Positions 22,487 to 35,260 of a DNA stretch of 64,000 nt are shown piece after piece. The stretch comes from Phorcus lineatus (lineage: Eukaryota > Mollusca > Gastropoda > Trochida > Trochidae). The notes under the pieces are model-generated. The model did not search any database. It was given only the letters and a program-made list of their open reading frames with translations, and was not told the origin of the DNA. The stretch spans positions 32,091,645-32,155,644 of the forward strand of contig OV121088.1 in assembly GCA_921293015.1 (NCBI GenBank), in the 5' to 3' direction. The translations under genes and the position numbers were made by a program. Numbering within the stretch: position 1 is the stretch's first letter; the number at the start of each line of letters is the position of its first letter.

Positions 22487-23015
22487 GGTAAGAGAAGAAG
22501 AATGAAGAAGAAGAATATATTTTATTAAAGTGTCACATGTTGTTTTAAAACATTTGGAACATTTTACAAAATCGGTTTAAAAAACAACATCCAGCCTTAA
22601 AAGGCTTATGAGACACGGATATCATTTATAATCTAAAACAATATAAGATAAAAAATATATACATTGTTAAAATGGTGTGACGACACAGTCGCAAAAATGT
22701 GGCTTATACAAGTGATAACTACATGTTAGTTTTGGACCTTTTACGTCTATTAAACATTTTGATTAACATGGCAGAAAGAGATATAGATACATTTAACATT
22801 AAATAAACAAATTGGTCAATTGGCAAAAGCTGGGCAAATTGGGGGTCTTTACTAGTAATAGTATTCCAAAAATCATACCTTATATCAGAATAGAAACTAT
22901 AAGATTTAGAACTTGTTGCCTTGTCGTGACAAGGCATCGGGTCATCATGAGTAAATGTAATACTTGCATCTACTATTTCAATCAACATCGATATTATGTA
23001 CAATTGTCCATACAT
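22487..23015 (-). mobile_element. 5'-truncated LINE (non-LTR retrotransposon) 3' end
   Basis: The minus-strand frame 23015-22719 contains DQFVYLMLN, SAMLIKMFNRRKRS and a run of the type that follows the reverse transcriptase in LINE ORF2 proteins. Downstream come an AT-rich 3' region, AATAAAATAT and a (TTC)n-like tail at 22513-22488, a common kind of LINE 3' tail. Nothing upstream is related, so the copy is 5'-truncated. The clade is uncertain. Confidence 0.55.
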
Positions 23016-23862
23016 TAATCAATTACTTTTCTATTTGGTGACTTTATCATGAATGGCGCGCTGTCTTTATGCATGGCACAACTAAATTTTAGATGTATAT
23101 ACCAATCACATAATACTATCATGATTTGATTTTATTTAAATTCAGTAGATTCATTTGTTGCATATAAACTTGAAATACCTTTATACGATGTCTACTCGGC
23201 AGTAGGTCCCTCGGCTACGTATAACATGCAACTTTCATCAATCTGACCATACACTTATAAATTGCATTTCATATGCATTCACCCATCCCCGTGTTAGTGA
23301 CCTACCTGTGTTCACATAACCACAGATAAAAGGTTTGAACCAAAAGGTAGCGTGCCATTTGCATAATAACTCGAAGAAATGCATTACGTGTATACGAAAG
23401 TGCATGCGATTTTTAATGACCACCCTACGATGTCGACTAATATGTCTGCCCTGGCCCTGACACTATCAAACAATTCACTCAACTTGAGTTTTATGTCCAC
23501 GCACTTTATTAACTTCTTTGAGATGCATAGAGTACTGACTGTCCTCATATTAACAGACTTTTAAGTGTGAACATGACAGGTGCGTGAAATGGCATGTATA
23601 TAAAGTTTAAATGATTTGATAAACACCTTCATATGTACATGTAAAGTGTCATTGGCCATAAGAACTGAAAATTAGCTCTTTGGTTAAACATTAAAATCAA
23701 ATAAGAAATAAGATGTCCAAATGTACATGTACAAAACTAATGAATTGACTTACACAATACCATAGACATTCATTGTAAACCGATCATTTATATCAAATGT
23801 ATCGATCGATTTAGTTTACATGCACTTGCAATGATATTTCCTTCTGATATAATGTCCCAAAC

Positions 23863-24125
23863 ACCGTCAGAGAATGCATTTTATTACTCGCCCGTTGAAG
23901 TTAGCGCCGTTTGATGAACCAAAATGTTTGTACACATTATGTCATAAAATCGCGTGCTGACTGAAGTCACGTTTCGTCACAATCGTTAAGCATGACGTCA
24001 AAATGTAAGCGGCGTTGCAGCGAGTTTCATGCAACTTTTTATTTTCAAATCAGCGAGTTAAAAATAAGACACTAAAGTCAGTCCCGTGTAATAACATTCG
24101 CCTTCGCTCGTTAAATACCAAACCA
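23863..24125 (-). repeat. Dispersed repeat, shared with 45700-45775
   Basis: On the minus strand TGCTTAACGATTGTGACG, then GTCAGCACGCGATTTTATGA and CATAATGTGT, match TGCTTAACGATTGTGACG, GTCAGCGCGCGATGTTATGA and CACAATGTGT at 45700-45770 on the plus strand. The ends are not defined. A related region with the phrases GAGCGAAAGCGAG and GTGACGTCAC lies at 34980-35180. Confidence 0.5.
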
Positions 24126-25240
24126 CTAAAAATGATAAGAACACAACCGTTTCAATATAATTAGATTACATATTCGAAGTTATAATAAACATACTATTCT
24201 GAACTAATTGTCGAGGTGTAGACTTACCCAAACACTAACAGAGATCACACTTTAAACAAACGTACAAATATGTTTTCACGTGTTGTATGCTATCGGTGAT
24301 TTTCATTCCGAACAATTTACATAAAATAGTTTAAAATGAAATTTGACATATACATATAATAACGTCACTCCTGACGTACACGTCAAGATGATAAATTTAC
24401 AGCTGGTCATGTATATATACATAAACATTTAAAATGAACAAAAGTTCCAATAACTTTGGATTTAGTATGCATCCAATTATGTGATTTCCTGAATAACATA
24501 TGAAGACGTGGAGTGTAATACTTGTCTCAAACCACCAGAGATTACATGTATATGTGTGTGTGAGTCACCACACTGGGTGGGTTGTGTTGTGGGGATGTGT
24601 CAGTCATAACGGGCTATTTATCACCAGATAGTAACATGAACACTCCGATAACCTCAACCGTCCCAGTCACTGGATGCAACGAGATCTCGTATATGACGAC
24701 GAGATCTGATATTATTAATTTATAGTAAAATCGACTATGCATATATGCATATGTTAATTGCATTTTGCGTTACAAATGCGTTAAGTATCAAACTACCTGC
24801 ATTGATGTTATCAGTTTTTTTGACATCTTGTTAAGATTCAAAATGTATTCTCTTCATGTTCTTAACTTTATAGAATAAATATAATTGTGGAAAAATAACT
24901 TACACCAAATCTCGTATCACTATTTGACCATGATTAGATGACGTATGTAAGATAAAATGCAGACAAAATGCTATTTATCAATCAAAGAATCTGTAAGTCA
25001 GATCTTATATATGACTTAAAGGGACACTTTGATCAGAGAAGTTTTGTAGATAAGATCGAAGGGAAATGCGTCTGTGCATTTCTGCAAAGTCATCACTTTT
25101 CCATTCCCAAACATGACCAATCGAAGTACAAAGAAACAAACAATATCAATGACCTCTTAATTTGGTCAATGCAGATCATTTATCGTTGAACATGAATGCT
25201 AGCACAAACGATTGACCACGTTTTATAAGAAAATCATTTT

Positions 25241-25475
25241 AATGTCTCGTTCATGCATACCTCTTCTGAATTTGGTAAAATAAAATATCTCCGAAAACCG
25301 CGATAAAATACATGTGTTTTACCATCTGATATGATTAACCGTCTCCTCCATGCACGTGTCTTCTGAAATTTGTTAAAAAAACCTCACCAAAGACTGCAAT
25401 AAAACACACGTTTTACCATCTGATATTATTGAATGTCTCGTCCATGCAAACCTCTTTTGAAATTTGTTGTTGATT
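25241..25475. repeat. Tandem repeat, about 96-bp unit, 2.5 copies
   Basis: AATGTCTCGTTCATGCATAC (25241), AACCGTCTCCTCCATGCACG (25337) and AATGTCTCGTCCATGCAAAC (25432) start successive units. Each full unit ends with TTTTACCATCTGATAT. Divergence between copies is moderate. Confidence 0.7.
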
Positions 25476-26633
25476 GCACCAAAAACTTTTGAAGACATCA
25501 AAATAGTTAAACGTGATTTAAAATTTCCACAATAGTATAGTCGGCAGATTTAACTATCTCTGCATCGCATATGTACTTCAAGGACTTGGCCAGCATTCAA
25601 CTATGTGATATTTAGCATTGGTAATTAATTAAGTTAATTAATATATATGTCTTTATTGATAGCGTCCCGAACCACACTTAGTAAACCATTACATAAGTAT
25701 ACTATTACATATGAATGCCTCTATTATACAACTTATCTCATTATCAGATACACGTTGGGCACCCGCCAGCGAAAGTTGTAATGATAAAATGATAATTAAT
25801 CTTCTGACATATTTATCATCTTATATAGTGAAGCCCTGTTAAACAAGTTAAGCTACCCTATCTGCAATGACTTCAGGTACTTTTAACATGTTTCTGATAC
25901 CAATAGCCATATCTCTTTTTGGAATAATCTATTACGTCGGCTACTCTTTCTAAAACAAAAACGAGAAAATCCCGAAAATTTATGTATTATGTCTAGCATA
26001 TAGTTCTGTTTTATTGGTCTTTGCTCGAAATGATGGTCACTTTAATTTCACATTTATAGAACAAGTTGAAATGTGGTCTGTGGATATACAAGGAAGTTTG
26101 TTGAATATTGATTGATTTTGCATACAATAACCAGATTATTCTGCTTTTATAAATCTTTCTTCAAAACGATGAAGTTACTTTAATAATAATAATTATAATA
26201 CTCATAATCAGAACACTATTAATGAAATGTATATGCAGCAAATTGTTGAGTTTTCCTTAACTAGACAAGGGCGTTTCTTGAACAAAATATTGTTTTCCTA
26301 AATAATTTTAATAAGTAAACAAGGTATATCGCCTGGTTAAAAACACTATATAAGATCTCATTATATAATCAGTAATGTAGCATACATGTAATATATTGAT
26401 GTTCATGTTGGTGACGATAAAGTTTGATAATGTGAAACAAGAGAAATTATATCATACAACCTTTTAGAAGTCATCTAAGAACTTTCTAAATTTAAAATAC
26501 AAAACCACAAACTCCTCACCACTCGTTAAACACGTATATGGGACTTGTCCATTCAGTTTCAATCAAAGGCAAGTTTGTGTGTGCAGTTGTTGAACAAGCT
26601 TCTTACAGGTGGCCTGGTTACCTGCTTACAGGT

Positions 26634-26990
26634 GTGACTCAAACATCAAAGAAATACAGGTAAATATAGGTAGTGTTGCAAGTAAGAATATGCTGGCCTT
26701 GTACATTATATTCCAAGGTCAGCATCATCGGGTCAATAAAAGTAGGGTATATATACGTGTTAGTCTCACTGAAAGGTTCAATCAATGCAATCCTCCCCAA
26801 TGATTGTATTGACGATACTGTAACTCAGATATCAAAGAAATGCGATATATGTAGGTACTGATGGAACCATAGACTAAACTTGCCTTCTGTACCACACGAA
26901 GGTCATCGAATTCAGGTATGTAAAAGGTTGAAATTGTGACTCACATTCAATAAATGCAGGTAAATGTAAGTATTGTTGCAGATTGAGAAC
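26634..26990. repeat. Three diverged copies of a short repeat
   Basis: TGACTCAAACATCAAAGAAA followed by TACAGGTAAATATAGGTAGT, TAACTCAGATATCAAAGAAA followed by TGCGATATATGTAGGTACT, and TGACTCACATTCAATAAATG followed by CAGGTAAATGTAAGTATT begin at about 26634, 26822 and 26939. The spacing is irregular. Confidence 0.45.
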
Positions 26991-27023
26991 AAAATGCACC
27001 TTCAACAGACCATCCAAAGATCT

Positions 27024-27140
27024 GGGCCTCCTTTCACAAAGCAACCTTTTTAAGGTAAACCTTAACTCCCATTCTTTAACACTGCACTAAGGTTACCTGA
27101 AGGACTTACGATCACCTTAGGGCTTTGTAAAAGGAGGCCC
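27024..27140. mobile_element. 117-bp MITE with 19-bp inverted ends
   Basis: GGGCCTCCTTTCACAAAGC at 27024-27042 is matched by GCTTTGTAAAAGGAGGCCC at 27122-27140, with one mismatch. The interior is also partly self-complementary (AAGGTAAACCTTAACT / AAGGTTACC). Short hairpin elements with such ends are common in marine invertebrates. Confidence 0.75.
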
Positions 27141-30100
27141 TGATAACCAGTTGTTCAAAATTTGAATACATATTGCCACTGAAGGGTTTCATGAATGCGT
27201 GTAGACTAACTGGTGTTTTCTGATGAATATGACGCAAACAGCCAAGACAGGAAGATAGTTAAACGTATATCTCATATCGAGTAACTAGCCCAATGCAGAG
27301 AACCAAAACTCACACAAAGCAACAGTGCAAACGTTGAATAACACACGTCACAAATGCCACTACTTATACTTTAATTTAAATTTTTAAAAATTACAGCTAG
27401 ATGCAGATACATATGCAGATTTATAGCTATATTTACCTGTTGACCAGTCCGAAGAGCTCTGCCATATTGCTTAATGGTTTCTTCAGCCACTCTTTTGAAA
27501 TATGGTAGAACAAAGGGCCTTATAATGAATTCATTTAATGTGGATGTCATACTTATCGGTATACGTTTACATCTAAGACACTCATGTAAACGTATCTATA
27601 CACGTTGACCAGTGTATTTAAAAGTCACTGAATATTTCTAAATGGTTGAAAATTCAACGAAGTAGTTATTGAAAGGCAAATTATATTTCATGTTCAAGTG
27701 TAATAAAAAATCCGTTATCTAATTTGTACCAACGTTCATTAAATCTAGGATGGCATTATCCTTCCGTAGGTATATATCATATATTGTGTTTAGGTACATA
27801 AAGATTTGTCACTGTAAACGAGTCATGAAGTATACGTAAATATAAAACTAAAACAGTGCGTATACATATTTGCACATAGTAAATCGTTCAATATACATTC
27901 GCAAACACATGTTTCAGTTCTACTTTAGTGATATCCACAAATTTGAAGATAAAGAATATATGATACATAAAAACGTATAATTACCATCATGATTTATACA
28001 CCAAAGTAATTAGAATTTTTCTGGATGATAAAACATGTACTCAGTCGTATTTGCTTGACGACATAAGGTCAAAATCTTGACTATACACGATGGAAAGATA
28101 TTGAGAGCACATAGGTTTATGACACATCGTATTGAAATTCTTCGTATAGTCCAAATAGTGGACGGTATGTTTTAAACACATCTTAATTCAACCTTACCAA
28201 AGAAATGTCAATAGTGACGTTCTCAGTACATAATACGGAAGGGTGTTTCAATATAACACACAACTGTCAATTCTAGTAAGTAAACATCTACCTCTATATG
28301 GCTTAATTGAGCATCTGTGACGGTATGTCAACTTAAGTATTAACTGACCAACTGACACACATCCATTTTCAAGGTCATGAAATGAAGGTCAAGGTCACGC
28401 GGCTGCTAGTGGACATTGGTCAATATTAGCGTAGATTCAGCACCTGAACGAGTAGGTATGTTTGTACATGGTAGGGATGTGATACGTTGTGGTCATCTAA
28501 GTGTTGACATTACGTGGCCTGAATAAACTCTTGTAGGTAATGAGATGCCCGCATTTGGGCGGGTCGAGGTGAAAAAAACTTCCAGATGTTATTTCGTTAA
28601 CAAGTTAGAGAATTAGAAAGTGCATGTCATTTCCGAATAATGAACGTCACGTTTGGAAACCTTCCTAGATCAGTATCACTTTCAAAGGGAGAAAACTATT
28701 TTTTATATCGAATTGCCTCATAACGATGTAGAGACGTACGTTTGGAGATATAGTTGTAATGGTAATGAGTAAGTACTGTATCATTAAGGTACATGTTCAT
28801 AATAAGTGCAACACAAATACTCTTTAATGCCTTTAATATTTCAGTTCAATTTTGTATCTGGAAAATATGGAAATTAAAAAAGACAAAAAGTTCAATATCT
28901 TAAACATTTTAAAAGAATGTTCACTGTTTTAAAGAATTTTCATTTTCAACAATGATGCTTCTACTGTGGTTGAATATTAACATACCTCATGTGTCGAAGC
29001 TTAAACAATGTAAATGGAAACCTCATGTTTGCAAGCATTCCTCATGCTATTGTTCATCAGCATACTGGTTGTTATAAGGTGATCAAGATTAATAGTAAGT
29101 TATTTGTTAAGTTAAGATTTAGAAGACAGGAAGGATAAGCAAATGTCAAGAATTTCAACTTCAACATCAATTTATTCATCATGACGACCGATTGATGGTA
29201 TAAGAGTTAGGGGGAAGTTATAATCACAGTTGCCGTAACATGAACATAAGGCATATTACGACATAATCGAAGATTTTTTTTTTATCAATTTTCTGAAAAT
29301 GTACAGATGCTTGAATCTTCAGCCGTAACAGAAAACCAATTTCTTATGTACAATGCTAATATGCTTGTGGGTATGAAGATTGAAATTCACTTGTAATCAA
29401 ATAAGTTTGACGATTGGCCATGGCAATGGTTTCATACTACAACTGTAACAAGAAAACAAGTTCTTATTAAATCTTATATCATCTCTCGTGCCTGATGCAT
29501 GAACATAACCCATAACCGTATCATTATCCATTGTATTTTTGAAACCATAAGCTATTCGTAAAATGTTTAACAATCGGCAATCTGGTTATATGCATTTCTC
29601 CAGCACGGGAAACATCCCACTGACCAAACTTTAATGTTTTCTTATAAATATATACAACGTTGTCTGAATCTTTCCAAATGGTGCCATGTTGAATCTATAT
29701 CTGTGTATACCATTATATGTATAAGTTCTCTAAATAACTTCTTGTGTTTTTAGAAATGAATCCTGTTCTCTCCCGTTCAGCTTCCTTCGCTACTAACTTG
29801 GCACTTGGATCACAGCTTCCTTAAGGTCATTCGATAATCGAAATCGTGTTTTGTACAAAGCTAACTATAGCACTTTGAAAAAAATCCATGTTGCAATATA
29901 GCACGATTTATGCAGGATTTTTTTTTCAAATACAAAAAGTTAACGAAATTTTCTATCGGATGATAAATACGTAGATTTTAAGCAAAGTGGCCATGTCGGA
30001 AGCGTTTTTACGCCTTTCATGAACCATGATCATGAATTTAACATTCCATATCCCTTCGACGTACTTGTAAAATATTCCTAACAATACCACCACTAGTCAG

Positions 30101-31599
30101 CGACGTGCCTGACTTTACGCTGCGTTTCTGAGTAATTACACATGTCTATGGTTACAGTCTGGATAATGCATTACAATTCCATACGCTGATGCTGCACTGC
30201 CATATTGCGACTGGTTACGACAACTTGCTATTCCCGTGTGGGATTGTTGCAGCATTCCGTAATCAGCAGTTGCAATCAGTATAATTGGACGATGCGGGTC
30301 TCTCATTCACCTTTGCATGAGATTCGATACTTGTCTGATTGGAAATGACAATGTTATAGAGTCGTTACAGGACTGATCTTAAAAATTGCAAGATTGAGTA
30401 GTGGTTGCCTGTTCTACTGTGTTCGTCAATTATGGCAATGAAAATGTAAGTTGTTGTAAGAAGTCACATTGACACTGAAAATAAAACTTAGAATTTTAAA
30501 TTTAAAAAATTAGAATAATGAAAATTTTCTAAAGACCCTTATAGTGTATAACAAAGGGTAAGAATGTATAATGATTTTCCAACAAGTATTTTTGTGTTTG
30601 TAATACTCATTTGATAATATCCCTTTCAATGAGGTAATAGTTTTAGATCATTTCTTCGACTTTCAAATTGTTTGTTGGGTACATGTTTTCGAAATGCAGA
30701 TGATCATACAGTGTTACTTTATCACGTTCTTACATTTGGCATAACCGCACTTTTCATGTTTTACTTCTGGAATTAGGTCACACATGTTAGTTTGCTCGTT
30801 CTGTTAACATCAATCACTATGTTGGGACGAACCTTGTCAATGCAATGTATGTTGCACGCTCTCGTTAAAGTGTGGCATCGTTCTTTGCAGTAACTGTTAT
30901 CACGTTGAAATCTTCTTTTCTTACAAACATACCGAGACTGTCTTCAGTCGCTTAGCTCAGTATCATTGTAATTAATTTGTTTCCCTATTCAAACAATTCT
31001 ACATTAATAACATTATAATTCCATATTATCAGGACCTTTTTTCCAGTCACGTTTTTCATAACGATGTATTGTTTACTTAGCTTAATCAGCAAATTTCGTT
31101 AGAAACAAATTGAACGGGATTTTATCATATTAATAGACAATTCAGAGACTAATATTTATGTTTTTATAGTGTCATGAGCTCATTCAACCGTTTTTACAAG
31201 GTCAGCATAAGTCTACCTTGACCTGAAATCTAGTGTTTGGGGTGTACTCAAACCAGGTCAAATGTGTACTATAATGGCATGTTCCAATCAGTTGGGGAAA
31301 GACGTGTGTACATAGCAGACAATCATATGTCAATAGCCTTTGTACAAGTCACGGTCTAGTTTATCTCCTTAATGACATCGAGATCGTAAAGATTCCCAAC
31401 ACAAGAGGGAGTATCTGGAATTGACTGTTTAGCTGTAGACATCTTAGAGGAACGTATGTGTCGCTTTTACGTATTCTAACATGAAAGAATATTTGGTCGA
31501 GCATATGCTTTTTTGAAAGGAGTGTTCTAACCTATGGGTTTAAGTGTGCGATATTCATCTGGATACCAGTTGACAGAACCATGGATAGAACATAGTACA

Positions 31600-31995
31600 T
31601 GTAGAACACGATATACTACTGCATGCTATTGAATAGAAAACGATATACTACTGTATGATATTGAATAGAACACGATATACTACTGTATGATCTTGAATAG
31701 AACACGATATACTTAATAATGTCAAATAAAGAAAACACGATATACTACTCAAACTGTTAGAACACGATATACAACTGTATGATATTGAATAGAACACGAT
31801 ATACTACTGTATGATCTTGAATAGAACACGATATACCTCATAATGTCAAATAAAGAAAACACGATATACTACTCAAACTGTTAGAATACGATATACTTCT
31901 GAATACTAACAAATATAAGACGATATACTACTAAATGCCAATGAATCGAACAAGACATGCTATAATTGATAAATGGAATGAGATATACTACTGCA
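31600..31995. repeat. Minisatellite with ACACGATATACTACT core and higher-order structure
   Basis: The core AACACGATATACTACTGTAT followed by GATATTGAATAG is repeated about a dozen times at roughly 30-35 bp spacing. A 124-bp block (TGTATGATCTTGAATAG ... AATGTCAAATAAAGAAAAC ... ACTCAAACTGTTAGAA) occurs twice, starting at 31684 and 31808. Units decay toward 31990. Confidence 0.85.
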
Positions 31996-32989
31996 TACTA
32001 AATGACGTCTTCAAATTCCTTAAGGGACAAACATATTGAGTTGCGTTAGCATAACCTCTGTCGTCTAGTGCAAATCACTTCCAATGTTGTAGCTGACCCC
32101 AATTGGGTTTTTTTACAAGTCCAAATTTTGTTTCTTGGTAATTATTGAAAGATTCCTCGTGGAATAGTTTAATTTTATTTACACATGTATCAATTTCTTT
32201 GATAATGGGAAGCAAAATAATTGGTAGAAATGTCTGACATCTGTTTGAATCAATCGCTCTAATCGCTTTCATCCTAAGTTTTAATTTGTTACTACAGGGG
32301 AATGAACAGGTCTATTAACAAGCAGCTTAATTGGCAATATAAATTTGGGAAAAACTATATATGAGATCGATATACAACGACAATTAATGAATTTGCCTTT
32401 TTCTTGAAAAAACGAAAAGATCTGTAGTAATATAATCTAAAATTGAAAAAAATCCAAAATTTCCCCGTGTCAGATGTTTGATTTCGTCATGGTCAGAACT
32501 GGTAGCATATTCTTGATCGTACTTGTCTCCCTGATTCTGACTACAGAAGAATGGGTATGTGGAGAAAATCCTGTGTGAGGGACAGGAAGGGTATGTAGGT
32601 TAAGACAGTATTAGTTTGGATTACTTTTGACTTCCTTCTGTCAGACCCGGTCCCCTCAAATTGAAGTTTCATTGCCTTGGTGTTTACATGGGTTTGTCCT
32701 ATAGAACTCTGACACGATATATATTAGAGAGGATGTATGGTTAGACTTATCTTTAAGCAATTAACTTTAAATTTGTTGTTAGTTGTTATCAAGTGGGATC
32801 ATTTGGAACAAATTATGTTGATGAGTTATGTACTTGTGGATAAATTGTTATGAAGATTGAATCCAATGAAAGTAATTAAAGTATTTATGTTGTTTGTATA
32901 TTGTTTTATTGCTTGTCGCCTGGTCATAAACGCGTTTGGTGTTGAAATATCTATAATTCAAAAGAGTGTTTTACTCATCTTCCGGTAAA

Positions 32990-33345
32990 ACAACTACTAC
33001 TACTACTATTGCTGCTGCTACAACTACCACTACTACTACTACTACTACTACTGCTACTACTACTACTACTACTACTGCTACTACTACTACCACTATTACT
33101 ACTACTATTGCTGCTGCTACAACTACCACTACTACTACTATCATTACTACTAAATTACTACTATATTACTACTACTTCTACTACTACTAAGGCTGCTGCC
33201 ACGAATAATACTGCCACTATTACTATAGCTGCCACTAATACTACCACTGCCACTACTATCACTTCTACTACTGCTAGCACCACTACTACTATTTCTACTG
33301 CTACTACTACTACTACTACTACTACTACTGCTGCTGCTGCTGTTT

Positions 33346-33386
<41 letters not shown>

Positions 33387-33545
33387 GACACGTCAAAGTC
33401 TATCATTATTACTACTATTACTACTACTTCTACTACTTCTACTACTACTATTTCCATTACTATTGCTACTACGACTATGGTTGATGCTGCTAATACCAAT
33501 ACTACTATCACTACTACTACTTATGATAATATTACTACTCGTAGC
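32990..33545. repeat. Long imperfect (ACT)n trinucleotide microsatellite
   Basis: About 550 bp of ACT/CTA repeats with GCT, ATT and ACC variants. The apparent proteins on both strands (poly-Thr, poly-Leu, poly-Val) are by-products of the repeat and are not genes. It lies in the HOPX intron. Confidence 0.95.
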
Positions 33546-33973
33546 AGTGCAACAACATGGGAGTTTGTGTATGTATATGTTTTGGCATTACTACTTATGT
33601 TAATTGTTTACAAACACCTGTTCCGTTGTCAGGCTAATCAGTTCGAGTGTACCTGTATCTCAAACAGATCGATTCCCTCTCACATGTAGATTGTGATCGA
33701 TAGGTCAATCGGTACATGTACATGTCGTTGCATGGCAACCACTTACATATCTACATGTAGAATGACTTGCTTTCTATGCTTTCTATTCTTTGTAACTACA
33801 TTATTGACAATTTGTATTGTTATCACTGAATAGTGACAATGCAGAATTCAGTTCAATATATCTGGACTCATTATACAAGAACACTTGACAAACGTAAACA
33901 CGCTCTGACATATATTTTCGTTAGGTAACCATAAAAACCAAATAAAGACTGGAAAGGTTCATCCTCAATCGAG

Positions 33974-34107
33974 ATCTAAGTATTATTCAATATTGAATAT
34001 ACATTTTTCAAAATTAAAGTTAAACATTGCTCATGTCTGTATCTAAGTATTATCCAGTATTGAATATACATTTTTCAAAATTAAAGTTATATATTGCTCA
34101 TGTCTGT
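33974..34107. repeat. 67-bp tandem duplication
   Basis: ATCTAAGTATTATTCAATAT (33974) and ATCTAAGTATTATCCAGTAT (34041) start two adjacent copies, both ending CATTGCTCATGTCTGT or ATTGCTCATGTCTGT. Few mismatches, so the duplication is recent. Confidence 0.85.
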
Positions 34108-34979
34108 TCGAGATGCTCTTTGAATTATTGTCTCACGTCATTCCAGCCTGGCAGTTTCAGCTATCAAAGCTTACTTCCAACTAAAAGATTTCCCGATTCT
34201 TCTTGCTTCCCTTAGTCTGATCTCGGTACGCTTCCTCCATGACGTGGGAAGATGCTCTAACACAAAGTCACCGGGTACCCAATTGTACACGTGGTTTGTA
34301 CACCTCTGAATAAAATGACACAAGAGATCCATAAATTCACGTCTTAATAAAAAAGACCAATTGTGTTCCAGTCACCCATTATACGATACACCACACTCCT
34401 TCTTGCTGAAATATACAGTAACGTAGTTTTGTATTAACACATCATCTAAAACCCAAAATGAAACTCAGTATGCAATCGTCTTTTCAGATGACTTTCAAGA
34501 CCTCTTTTTATGTTAAGTGGGCTTTGCTGATTTCTGACCGAGTTTTATATTCCCGCATTAGTTCAATAGTTACAAAAAGCTTAGGATATGTTGAGCCCGT
34601 GAAACGGACCTGTTCCTCACAGTCATTTTTGCCTGAAAATGAAACCCTGTGAACTGTCCACAAGATCATTGAAAACAGGAAACACTAATCATGATAGCAT
34701 TACCTTATACCGAACATCAAACAACTATTAACTGATCCAGACTTATATACGCGTCGCGTTGGATGATATGTCTGACAACATTTTGGTCGTCATATCATAT
34801 GTTGTACAAAACGATCATAACCATTGAGGTCCTGCTTACATTGTTGTACTTTCAATAATAAGAAAATGAAGCTGACTAATAATGGTACGAAGATTATCTC
34901 TGAAACTAAACTATAAGATTTATAACTAAACGACCTTCCTTTAAATGCTATTTATATTAAACGAGTTAATGATTCAGTA

Positions 34980-35260
34980 TAAAACGAGCGAAAGCGAGTT
35001 TGATACCAAATCATGGACGGGTTTAATAAAAATAGTATAAAATTGAAGGAAGTTTAGCATTCTGTTAATTACTTGACCTCAGTAATCAAGCAGGATTGCC
35101 GAAAGTGTCCTGAACGAAACATTTCCGACTTATCCGCCATTGTGACGGCGGTGCCAACATGTGACGTCACAAACACACAATATAATAAAATAATACACTA
35201 GTTTTATACCGCCGTTTAAATATTACACTACAGTATCTTACATGGGCGAGTAATACATTT
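34980..35260. repeat. Candidate dispersed element with palindromic GTGACGTCAC
   Basis: Contains ACGAGCGAAAGCGAG, CCGCCATTGTGACGGCGG (itself partly palindromic) and GTGACGTCAC. The end AAATATTACACTACAGTATC ... GGGCGAGT (35218-35251) recurs at 36865-36899 with few changes, and the reverse complement phrase ACTCGCCCGT appears near 23887. Boundaries are unclear. Confidence 0.4.

Noticed and set aside
24560..24600. GT-rich run near 24.56 kb as a regulatory element
   Set aside because: Simple low-complexity sequence with no supporting context.
31600..31995. CRISPR-like array
   Set aside because: Units are directly tandem with no unique spacers, and the genome is eukaryotic; it is a minisatellite.
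33009..33689. 226-codon open frame with poly-Leu/poly-Thr content
   Set aside because: It is a by-product of the ACT microsatellite; the opposite strand is equally open as poly-Val.
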